Shown: positions 23,939 to 34,720 of the stretch, in pieces
Layout of the letters: every line of letters begins with the position of its first letter
Numbering within the stretch: the stretch's first letter is position 1
DNA from: Motacilla alba alba
Taxonomy: Eukaryota; Chordata; Aves; Passeriformes; Motacillidae
DNA length: 64,000 bases
Direction of reading: 5' to 3'
Assembly (NCBI RefSeq): GCF_015832195.1
Contig: NC_052017.1
Location: forward strand, 51,971,652-52,035,651
Program-made: the position numbers and the translations under genes
The notes under the pieces: generated by a model
What the model saw: the letters and a program-made list of their open reading frames with translations, nothing else
Databases searched by the model: none
Told to the model about the DNA's origin: nothing

Positions 23939-26900
23939 CTGCAGGGACACAAACTACAGCAAGAGGAGGAACATCAGAATTGGTTAGCAGTCTCTGAAAC
24001 AGAGTCTTCTCAATGCCAACCCTGTCTGCTCTGAAACAGGATTTTTTTTCCTCCACAGCAATTACATAAAAATGGCTCATTATGCAGAAGACTTGCTACC
24101 TCCAGCAGATGCAGTATTTGCCTGCTGACTTAGGCTGAAAAAATTTTTACCTCCTGCTTCCTTTAAAAACCTGTGTGTGAGGAAACAAGAAAACATAAAA
24201 AAAACCCTTATAAGCTCCTAGGGGGAGCAAACTTTTTTAATTCGTTCATCATGAACTGCAGTTTCAACTATGTTCCTCTAATGAGAATTGGCATGAAGGC
24301 CAACTGAGACCTCTGCAGCTACAAAGTCTTCCTTCCCACTCTACTATCTATCAGACTCCATGAAAAGAGAATCAAGGAAACTGGTTACGGAAAGACAATG
24401 GTTTGGCTGAGTGGTGCACCTGGAAAGCATTTCTCAGTAATGTCTCACCTTCATCTTCTCACTCAAACTTAAAGGTGAGCCCAACAACTTTCTAGGCTCT
24501 GATCCAAGTCCTCTGAGGTTATCACATATGATATGCAGCTTATCAAAGCTCTGACTGAATTACACCAGTATCCTGTTACATGGGAATTCGTATTTGAAAG
24601 CTTTCATATTCACCATTAGCTACCAGGATTCCACTGAAGAAACTATTGCATAAAAGAAGCCAAATGAACATGCAACTTCCCACTGGATGCATCACTGAGG
24701 CATGAATAAAAACAGTTCAGAAGACTAAGACTGAACATAGATATTCTGGGCCAGATCAAAAGAATGGGGCTTACGCAAAATTTAGACATTGAAGTTGAAA
24801 ATGATACTCACTGCTACTCAGTCCTGCTCTCAGCATAAGAGGATTCAGGAACCTCGTGTTCTGCTCCTGTGCATCGCAGAAACACCAGTCTTGACAACCC
24901 ACATGCTACTCTGCATATAAAACATCGGAACCAGCTCTTGGCAAAGGCACACACAAACTCCCCCTCTACCCATTAAAGCAGAATTGTGCTCCCTCTTGCT
25001 CTCTGGTTCAATGAATCTTCAAATGTTCCATGTAGAACACAACAGCTTCGGCCAGATGCGTGTAAAGTACATCCCATACTCGCACAAACTTAAGAGACGC
25101 TCCCTGCCTGTTAGGACACATTCCTGGAAAGACACAGATCTAGGTTCTAGATCTAAATCAGGTACAAGAGAAATAGTAATACCCTTCCTGGGGAGGGCAG
25201 CTCCTTCCTAAACACCACACCTTATCCAACACACCAGTTCTGGAGTTCCTGCTTTTGAGGACCAGCCTCCCTTCAGGCACTGTTAACCAGTTTTGCACTT
25301 AATCCAGGGCACAATTACACTGAGGGGGCAGAGATGCAGCAAGCTACTTTTGCCTTCATTACATGGGGAATAAAAGTCCTGGGGACAGCAGAGCCCTGCA
25401 CATAAACCAGTCACACGCAGCCAACTCAAGATAATCTGTCATGCCTCTCTTTTTGGTGCAGCACTGCATGAAACACGGCTATAGTGTCCTGCATATAAGC
25501 TAGTAATCTCACAATATGCCATGTACACTTAGGAGCTTAGATCTTCATTTGCTTAAGGCCCTCTTATCACTTTTCATTTCAGCATGCGGATGTCCCCTCT
25601 CGTGGTCCCACAAGGATTATTTGGATTAGCAATGCTGCATTTATATCCGTTTTGGTCCAGGTAGCAAAAGCAGACGAACTGGGTGTTCAGTAAGTTATTA
25701 GAAGGCCATCAAGTAGACTGATCTCCTGTCCATCTCAGACCTGCTGTGAGAAGGTCACAAGTCAGCCAAGCATATTATTCACGACCCTTCCCGAGCTGCC
25801 AGATAATTTGGTGTTAAATCAAACACCTCCTCAAACGCCCTATTTCTCATCTTCCCCTCGGTGAGCCAGCCTGACAGCCCACCTCATGCAAACCCTAAGC
25901 CTACTACCACTGCCACCACTTACACACCAGCTTTCCTAAGGTGCCTTGTCTCTCTAAGGTCAGCGGGACTTCCTCAGCAGGAAACATCACGCGTGCACAC
26001 ACAGCGCTGGCAGAACTAGGTTGGGAAAAAATAGGTCAAACCAGGCATATATTTAACTTGGAGACCAAACCTCAGAATCGTATTTTCCCAATAAACAATA
26101 CATCCACATATGCACAAAATCCATATTTTATAACCATTAGAAAATCATCCTTATAAGAACTAGGCGACCAAGATATTTTACAGAAGCAGAGACTCTACCA
26201 GAAACTTTTCTATCCCCACTCTAAACAGAGGTTTAAACATGCAACCTCTCCCTCACAGCCCTACATCATCCTTTTGCTGTAATCAAGCAACTTCTTTCTC
26301 TACTATCTTTTGGGAAGTTGTTACTCATTTCCACCCAGAGCCTTAGACATTTTTTAGGGTTTTTTTGAAAGATGGTGACAGTACAGGGTTGAAACACCCC
26401 TGGAGGGAGCCTGGCCTGAGCCACTACCTCTATTCTGAACTTCAAAAAGTCACCTTAGCAGACAGTGGGGGTCGGGAAAGGGAAGGGAGGCATGAAGGCA
26501 GCCTGCCCCTTTCTAGAAGCTCTGCAGCAACTTCCCTGGGCTTCTGATGATCTTCCAAGATGGATAAGACAATAAAGTCACATGTAAAAAAAAAATTACC
26601 ATGTGGCTCCAACAAACAAGTCAAGCAGCTGCTCCTTAGATTCCTTTTCTAGAAGATGCTGTCTTCTTCCACCCAGTGTAGGCTCCACCTCTAAACCTCA
26701 ATAACTCAATTGGCAAGCTGAACACACAGAGGCACCCAGAACACTTTACAACACATTTGCTACAGTTTTGCTGCATTTCCTGCTTGTGATTTTGTTCCCA
26801 CATCCCAAAACTTTTTCATTCCCTGCTCAGCAACAATAAAACCTAATTTGTAAACTGCCCTAAGTGCTTCGTGATAAGCAAGTACCCTCTCAGCACCACG

Positions 26901-27764
26901 CAAAAGATAGCAATATTTAAGGACTCGGAGACATACAATTAGGTGATACATGTTTTTAATTAAATGCCCTAACATAATTGCTCAAATACACATACTAAGG
27001 TTTTAGCCTACATCATGTTATTGGGCATGGAGAATTAGTCTGAGTAATTAAACATGTTTTAATTGTCTGAAACATAAAATTGCATGACCAATGCTACCTG
27101 TGCAGCAAACTGCATTGCAAAGAACAGTACTTTGCAATCATTTGGTTCTTGAGCAGGGGGAAGGTAGAAAGGGGAGAACAGACTATCAAAGAGAATGAAA
27201 ACACATGTGCAGAGAGGGAGTCTTTGAATATCTGCAGCGAGGATTCTTTGAGAGTGACAGTTCAGAGAAGCATGAAAGAATAAGGCAAAGTCAAATTTCA
27301 AGAGTGGGTAATGTTCTACACCAGGATGCAGTTTCCTGACTAACATAAGAACTGCTGTCTTTAGTCAGGTGAGAAATCTTATTCTTTAATGGGAGCTTTG
27401 TTCACAAAAAAACCTGGGTAATCTCACAAACAAAGCAAAATCCTTAAGGAACACTAAGAAGCAAAAGCAAAAACACTAGGAAACAAAAAGGAAGGTAAAT
27501 CAGGTAGCCTGACCCTTATAAACCACCAAAGTGTTCACTCTTGGAAAGGGGTCTACCACAGAACCATGTGTTTCTCTACTGAAATAATTTTCTAGTCTAA
27601 GAAGTGGAAGACAAAATACAGTTCAGCTTATTGGTCCTTAATACCTGGTCTGGTAGTAACTTCTGTGGCTGTTTCTGCTTTAGCCTGCTGCTCGAGTAAT
27701 AAGAAATGTCAGTGCTTCATGCTGGCACAGGACACAGCTAGCTTCCCTGTGACACTCAGTTCTG
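23939..27764. other. AT-rich gene-free stretch
   Basis: No gene recognised. The segment at about 26930-27090, with TTTTTAATTAAATGCCC, CTGAGTAATTAAACATG and TTTTAATTGTCTG, carries several TAATTA homeodomain words and could be a conserved element. This is an impression only. Confidence 0.4.
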
Positions 27765-27809
27765 TAAATAAATAAATAAATGAATGAATGAATAAATGGA
27801 TAAATAAGA
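27765..27809 (+). repeat. AAAT/AATG tetranucleotide microsatellite
   Basis: About 45 bp of imperfect tetranucleotide repeat: AAATAAATAAAT, then GAATGAATGAAT, then AAATGGATAAAT. Two related motifs are joined, as expected of an ageing microsatellite. Confidence 0.9.
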
Positions 27810-30800
27810 TCACCAGAGGCCTTGCAGCACTGCCTTTCATCAAGAAAAGTTCCAAATAACTTTAGAAGGACCATTGCTCATTCTTAAACCAAACTCAATA
27901 ACACTTTCTCTCAGCATCATGGCTTGCCTGTGACTCAGGGTACATATGTAATGTTTCTGAATCATGGCCTCACATTGGCTACCACTTGAGAGCATGGTGC
28001 AGTCAAATTAGACAACTTAAGAATTCATGGAAGTACCTTACTCCTTATCTCTACACAGCTTTCACATGCCTGTAACCAAGAACAGGAGACCACCCAATGG
28101 CTACTGGGCATTTCATGAGTCTCGAATAACATCATCCTGGAAACCTGTTCTGACTCCAAGATAAATATTTCATCTGCTTACCCCATTTTTCATGGTCAAG
28201 CATGTGGCAACTAAACTTTGCTATTTAAATCAAGATGCGACTTCAGAGAGTAAATCTGGTAATTTCTTTGTCTTCTTAAGGCAACCATGCAGTCACACAC
28301 AAAACATGCCTCATTGAAGAAAAGTATATATATTTTTTAAATTAAAAATCCTAGGGCCTCTCACATGGCTTTTTTAACACATTATTAAAGACAACTGACA
28401 AATACCACAATACTTGACAGATGTTCTGCATTAAAATGTGAATGCTAAATTCAAATTTTCCTGAGGCTGCATTAACACCTTGGAATAAGACAGTATCTCC
28501 TACTTTACTACTTTAGTGACACTAGCAGTCTTGAAAGGTCCCAGATTTCAAAAGAAAAGCAGCAAGTTGCCCAGGTTGGGGATATCAGATGATCACATTC
28601 ATGGCAGTAGTTTGTCAAGCACTTGTACTAGTGCCCAGATGCCCAGACAGGAAGTCCCACACGCCTGAGTTATTGCATCCAGCTAGAAGAACTGCAGTTC
28701 AAAAAATTTAGGAAGTGCCTTATAACAGGCATACAGTTCACATGCAAAGCTAGATTATGCCCAGCTTCATGGCTTCTTACCTAGCTCAGCAAAGTCTGTA
28801 CAACATGTAATGTACATGCTGCCAAAGAGACAGACTGTGGCAGGATAGTTTGTTTTGGGGAGGAAGAAAAGTCACGGCAACTCCTAAGATCCAGAGAGAA
28901 GCTCCTTTACCCATCCCTGCTCTGTACAACCAGCACTCTGCCATTTCACCACAGCAAATAATGACTTGTTTGACCATCTTATCAAGAATTTCCCCCCCCC
29001 CCTCTTGCTCTCCTCCTACCCTTGGGAAAAGCAGACTATTTCCTGCTCCTCCTCTCTGCTTACACATGTTTCAGAGAGTTATTTCCAACCAATCCTCCTC
29101 TCTGTATACAGTGAGTAGCACAACATCAGATCTTCTCCAGCTTGCAGGATGCCATCCTAAATTTTACATGGAGATGTGTGAAAGCATTTGGTTGGCACCA
29201 GAAGTACAGCAGGCTCCTGCTCCCTTAAAAAAAAAAAAAAAAGACAGGCCTGCTGAACCACACATTTCAGGACCTGAGGAACCTGATTTGGCAATTGAAG
29301 GTGCACATGGCACACATTTTCCTATGAAATGGAAAAATTAATTTTACTACATGACACATTTCAGTCCTGGTGTTCAAGAGGTCATTAACAAAACTACTTT
29401 AAAAGGTGCTAATAGGAAACAAATGCCCTTAACATCACAGACTTCCCAGATGACTCCTGCTAAGGAGATGGATGACAAATCACTCCATCAGTCATCTCTA
29501 AATTCCATATTGACTACACTGAAGCAATTACCTATTTATTTTTAGAGCATGTTCCATTTTAAACACAAATGATTCAGTCCAAGATATATTCTATACTCCA
29601 TTGCTATTTAATGGGTTAACAACTCTCAAATTTACATGGATTTTAATTCTGGAAGAAATACTTGCCTTTTTGATTTTGCCTCCAGACATTGGTTGGGAAT
29701 TTTAATTCAGGCTTGAAACCAAACAAATGTTGGTGCTCTACAAGCATCTGCAGAGAAATTTAAAAATATCTGGAAAGTGTGAAAGAGCAAGCCTGTTTTG
29801 CTAAATGCATAAAATGAAACCTCAGCGTAGGTCTCAATAATAGGCTTCCTGACTGCTGTGCACACGCTCTCTCCCACAGACCTTCTGCTCTGCAGCAAGG
29901 GAACGCTGCCTGCACTGCTGCGTCCTCAGAGAACTTTGCAATACAATGGAGCACAGAGATTCCCTGGGGAACACAGCGCTGATCACCGTCTTCAACGTTT
30001 CAAACGCAAGCACCAGGGTTTCCCTCTGTTTTAGGATCTCAAGGAAACCGCTTGCCACATCACTCCGCCCTGGCTCCCAAGCCATCTCACAGTTTATCTG
30101 CATTATAGGCAATGTTCTGGACAAAAGGATGAGGAGCTAGGATCAAGCTAAGGCTGTCTGAGCTCATGGAAAAGGAGGAAGAGATTATAAGTGGAAAGTT
30201 GGGGAAGGAGAGTCCTGAAGAGCTGACAGTGGTTTCTGCTGCTGCTGCCACTGGAGGGAGAGGACAAATGGGAGCTGCAACAGGTACTGCAGCAAGGGAA
30301 ACCCTGCTCACCTGCTGCCCTGCTTCAACCCAGCTCCTCCCTGTTGCAAAATCAAAAGCAGTCCACAGCCAGCCACTTGCCCCCAGCAGTCTGCTGCCCA
30401 GGACAACAGCCCATTTCACCTGTAGTTTGGACCAGTCCTTCTGGTCTATTTTCCATAAACATCTGAGATTGAGTACATCATCTTGCCAAGGGACAGTCCC
30501 AGCATCTCCTAAGGAGCCCTGCCTGAAGAACCTAAACTTCCTACTTCAGAGCTAACAACAGGATACCCTAGCCAGACATAGCTGACCAAAAAAGGCCAAG
30601 ACTGACTCACAAGCCCATTATATAGCTGCCTAGCCACCATTCATTAACTGTAAGGAAAATGACCCTGGGCTCCCTGCATCAAAGAACCTTGCCATTTCTT
30701 CTTAATTAATTCTAAGCATCTTGCTGGCCTCAAATCTCAGCTGGAAAAAATCAACTAAAGTAGGCGGCATCTTATCTTGCCCTTTGCTACTGGCTGCACT

Positions 30801-33616
30801 TTTATTTTTTCTGAGTTGCATGACCCCCAGCCTTCTGAGATTACCAGTAGAAAACAAAGTATTGCTGTGTTTTAGGACAAATACTAGGTACATAAGATCT
30901 AGTCAGTTTTAAGCTTTATTAGAATTAATGGTCATGGTATCTAAGGCCAATAGAAATACTCTTCTAAGGAATTAAACCAAACGCCTGCAGTATTTGCCAT
31001 TCAGCCACTGCAGAATCACAAGAGCACATGAAATGTTACAGGAGAAATGGGTAAAAAAAGCCTTAAACAGAAGCAAAACTGACTCATCTCCTTATTGCCA
31101 AAACCGAGAAAGCCGCTGAGTGTAAACAAACAACAGACATCCTGAAGAAAAGGGGGCGTCACAATTCCTTTTCCTGCTAATAGGCAGATACACAAACCCG
31201 TATGGGCAGGACCATCCTCCAGCTACTGCAAGCCGATCTGAGGGACACAGCCAATGCTACAGCAACATTCCCGGCAGCACAGGTGCCACTGGAGGCAAGG
31301 GAGCATCTGAGGTGATGGTGACTCCCAGTGCAATGACGGTTCATCGCTGTATCTGCTGGAAAGCTGTGGCAGCTGCAGGCATGATCCACCCCTGTAAGCT
31401 ACACGTATATCTGGATACCCAGCTGAACTGTTTGGGGCACTGTTCACAAAGGCCTAATTTTGGCTTAGGCTGGCAAGCACCCCGTCTACAGAACAGGAGG
31501 GAGAGTGAGCCAGAGCATTTGTTTAAAGCTTGGGTTCTCCTCCCTGTCTCTAGAGGCCTACAAAGACTATGATCTTTACATGCTGAAGACAGGCTTTGTG
31601 GGCACCCCTAACTTTGGAGGAAACTACATAGGAAAAGACATAGGACCATAGAGATATTTAGAAAGATCAAAAGTCATAATGAGGACAAACTACATTCTCT
31701 GACAAAACCTATCTAAGATATTTTGGAATAATTGCTTTTTTTAATTACTAAAAGCCCTTCTGTTTGAACTTTGCAACTGGTGTGGAAATCAGGAGGCTGT
31801 TTTGCTGGGTATTTTTTACAAGCATCTTTCAGAGGTGAAACCACAGGGGCAGCCTTAATCCCCTGCATCCACAAGGCAGATCAAACAGCTTTAAAACACA
31901 GGTAACCTATCCTCTTTATCAGAACAGCTCCTGGCCCAACACCAACTGTCCAACACCATCACTCTCACAACTTGAATCCTCCCCACAATACCATGGCCAC
32001 ATCTTTTGCAGTATTTCAAAAGGCAGCTAATAAGCTAAATTTCGCTCTCACTATTTTTCCAAGTCACTGCATTGTTTGTAAGAAGACTATTCAAAAGGAG
32101 ACAAGGAGAAGGATTTAGCACTACCTTGAATGAATGCCACTTAGCGTCTGACACAGCACGTGCAAAACTTCACGAAGCTTCACAGGGATTATCTCACAAT
32201 GGCAGAGGATGCAAGATCGCATGCCATGTACATGAAACACAAAGCCACTGAAAAATGCACCTTAGTAACAAGTCTTAGCCAGTTATTTATTGGAAAACCG
32301 TAAGGATCATATTGTTTATTAGAATGCACTTAAAATACTAAGCATATGGATTTGGGATGAATTCTTTGGGATATTCTGAGCATGTGTACACAGTTTGCTT
32401 TCAAATTAATCAGCATCACGTTCAGATATTGATAGTTCCTGATAAAATCACTGAGTGGATCAGTTCGTGCTCTGGCCTGCTCTGGTTTAAAATGAGTAAG
32501 CTGATTGACACTAAAAGTTTAGGAGTCCAAAGCTCAGGTCACATTAAGTCAGAAACACATCAGCGATAGCATCACACAAGTGACAAAACATGCCCTCCAC
32601 TCTTAACTCGCATGCTGCTCACAAATGCTGACCATCAACCACTCTTTGTTCTGACCTAACTCCCTGCTCACCCTCCTGAAACAAACAAGTAAACAGACCC
32701 CATATTTCCTCTGTAAGAACACATACTCTTTTCCCCTGTACTAGACTGAGACTGCATTGACAGGATGAGTGGTGTGGGTTGACTAAGTGTGTGCTGCCTT
32801 TTACATCTTCTTCTGGTTCCAGCATGAAAATCAACATTGCACCTGTGTTGTCCAAACTGGGTGTGCACTTTAGAGACAGACAGAAGGGAAGCAGAGAGAG
32901 CAGCCAGGATACATACCGTACTCCACTTCTTCACAAAACACACGTACTACACAGAGAAATGATAATCCCTTCTTAGTGGAAAATCCAAATTTTCAAAATG
33001 AATCCCCAAGCCAAAATGAATTACTGTAATAACTGCAATCCTTGCATGAGCACTAATCAGAAAGGCACAGCTGACCACCTGCTATGTGCCACCACTGGCA
33101 CAGCAGCACCCTGCCCCTAATTGCTGCCCTGTTCAGACAGGGCTAGGCACCCCACAGAACACGACAGTGGTGCTGGTAAACACAGGGACAGGAGCACAGC
33201 CTGACTGACTGTTGTACAGTCTCACTACGCACTTCTGCTGAGTGCAGCATATATATTAAAAGGAAAAAAAAAAAAAAGAAAAAGCACTACTGCAGCTCCA
33301 AACAGCAGGATGCAAAAATCTAAACCCAGGCCGAGTAATTTCTTCGGCAACTACTGAGAAACACACGGGAAACGATGCAATAGAGAACAAAATGAATTGT
33401 AGTGCCTGTGTCAGTACAAACCCATTATCTATGCAGGCTGCAAAATGAGAAACGCAGCATTTGACAATCCTACAGGCTAGGGCAATGTTCTTAACATACT
33501 TATAAAGTTATTTTATTTAATTGCTAACAAAAAAAATGCAGTTACATAATAACACAAGGTAATAACCAAAATATGAAGTCACAAGATTGGCTTACAGCAA
33601 CAGAGCACCGGGGGAG
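27810..33616. other. AT-rich gene-free stretch up to the CpG island
   Basis: About 5.8 kb with no supported gene. The 163-codon plus frame at 28850-29341 and the 129-codon frame at 30166-30555 have no domain I recognise. They include low-complexity runs (an 11-C run at 28992-29002 and a 16-A run at about 29227-29242), and frames of this length are expected by chance in 64 kb. If the gene at the CpG island runs leftwards, this is intron 1. Confidence 0.4.
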
Positions 33617-33617
33617 T

Positions 33618-33635
33618 GGGGGGGGGGGGGGGGGG
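33618..33635 (+). repeat. Poly(G) run, 18 G
   Basis: Eighteen consecutive G with extra G tracts just before (GGGGGAGT). It can form a G-quadruplex on the plus strand. It lies about 100 bp from the left edge of the CpG island. Its length may be misread in assembly. Confidence 0.9.
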
Positions 33636-34219
33636 AGCAGTTCGTGCTTTAAATTTTGCTGCATTGTCAGGGAGCCAAGAGCCAAAACTGGGGGCTTCTG
33701 CTTTCTGCTTTTACAGAGAAAGGACATAACCACCAAAAATTCGGCGCGGGACTCTTCATCACCGCCTGCGTGCATCCACATCCCCAAATGATGTCAATCC
33801 CCGCCGGCACGTCGCTCATCATAATTCTACACTATTTGGTCGCTAGTGGAATTCAGCCGACAGGCCGACGGCTCAGCCCGTAACCCACCGGGGCCCAGTG
33901 AGCTCCCCAGAGAGCGACCCAAGCACACCGCCCCCCGCCCAGGGCAGCGCTCACGGGCACGGCCGGGGGTCCCATCCCGCACGGACCTCCGAGGCACAAA
34001 GGCGGCACCGCGCAGCCGGGCACGGTGACAGCGCACACCCACGACCCGCCGCCGCATCCCGCCGGCCGGGCGGGGGCTGCCCGCCCCGGGGAGGGCCTTT
34101 CCCGGAGCCGAGGCCGCTACCAGCTCCATCCCGCCTCGCACTTCTCCGCTGGGAGCCGACGCCACCCGCCCCCGCCCCACCACCCTCCCCCGGGGCAGGG
34201 CGGCAGCGGCCCCTCGTAC

Positions 34220-34249
34220 CTGGACAATGCCGGCCTGGGCACAGCTCAT
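34220..34249 (-). CDS. Candidate first coding exon (partial gene)
   Basis: On the minus strand an ATG at 34249-34247 has A at -3, a favourable Kozak base. It opens a 10-codon frame, MSCAQAGIVQ, that ends exactly at CAG|GTACGA, a plausible 5' splice site (GT at 34219-34218). The exon would end in phase 0. The 5' UTR would lie in the CpG island at higher coordinates. I do not recognise these ten residues, so no gene name is given. A 150-codon upstream frame in the GC-rich leader ends in a TGA that overlaps this ATG (ATGA); it is more likely compositional than real. Alternative non-coding first exons ending at 34621 or 34696 would make this ATG irrelevant. Confidence 0.3.
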
Positions 34250-34504
34250 GCTCCCCCGGCGAGGGCAGGTCTCACATCCCACACGTGCCTGTCAGCCGGC
34301 AGGGAGGAAGGGCGGGCGGGTTGCCGGCGTGTCAGCCCCCGCCGAGCCGCACCATAGTCCAGCACCGGCTGATACGCCCGCAGCACCGCCGCGCTCCCTC
34401 CTCCTCTTCCTCCGCCCCGCCAGCCTCCTCCCACCTCGCCGCCTGTCGCTGGGTACCGGCCGCCTGGAGCCACCCACACGCCGCGGCGGGCGCCCGGCAG
34501 CGCC

Positions 34505-34530
34505 GCCCGGCCCGGCCCGGCCCGGCCCGC
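34505..34530 (+). repeat. GCCCG pentamer repeat in the CpG island
   Basis: About five tandem GCCCG units (GCCCGGCCCGGCCCGGCCCG and onward). Each unit overlaps GC-box-like sequence. Such arrays vary in length and can drop out of assemblies. Confidence 0.85.
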
Positions 34531-34720
34531 CCCTCCGCGCTCCTCCCGCCCGGCCGGCGCTGTCCCAGGCCGCCTGCCTGCCGAGCCCACCCGCGGGCCG
34601 CCCTCTCGCTCCGCTCTCACCATCCTCCTCCTCACAGCATCCCGGCTCTCCTCCACTGATCCCACGGGGACATCGCCGCACGCAGCCCGGCTCACCACGC
34701 ATCGGGCATGGAGGCGGAAA

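Larger units (their letters stand above)
33735..34720. promoter_or_regulatory. CpG-island promoter
   Basis: Roughly 1 kb is very rich in G+C and in unmethylated-type CpG, in sharp contrast to the AT-rich surroundings. Visible elements include GC-box-like CCGCCC/GGGCGG words, a CACGTG E-box at 34282-34287, and a GCCCG pentamer array at about 34505-34530. No good TATA box is seen, as is usual for such promoters. Donor-like sites read on the minus strand (GTGAGC after 34696, GTGAGA after 34621, GTACGA after 34220) favour transcription towards lower coordinates. A weaker AAA|GTAAGT donor on the plus strand at 34965 leaves room for divergent transcription. All long open frames inside the island overlap in several frames and are products of GC-rich composition. 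The gene is unknown to me. Confidence 0.85.

Noticed and set aside
28850..29341. 163-codon plus frame
   Set aside because: It has no recognisable domain, contains a lysine run encoded by a poly(A) stretch, and is of a length expected by chance in 64 kb read in six frames.
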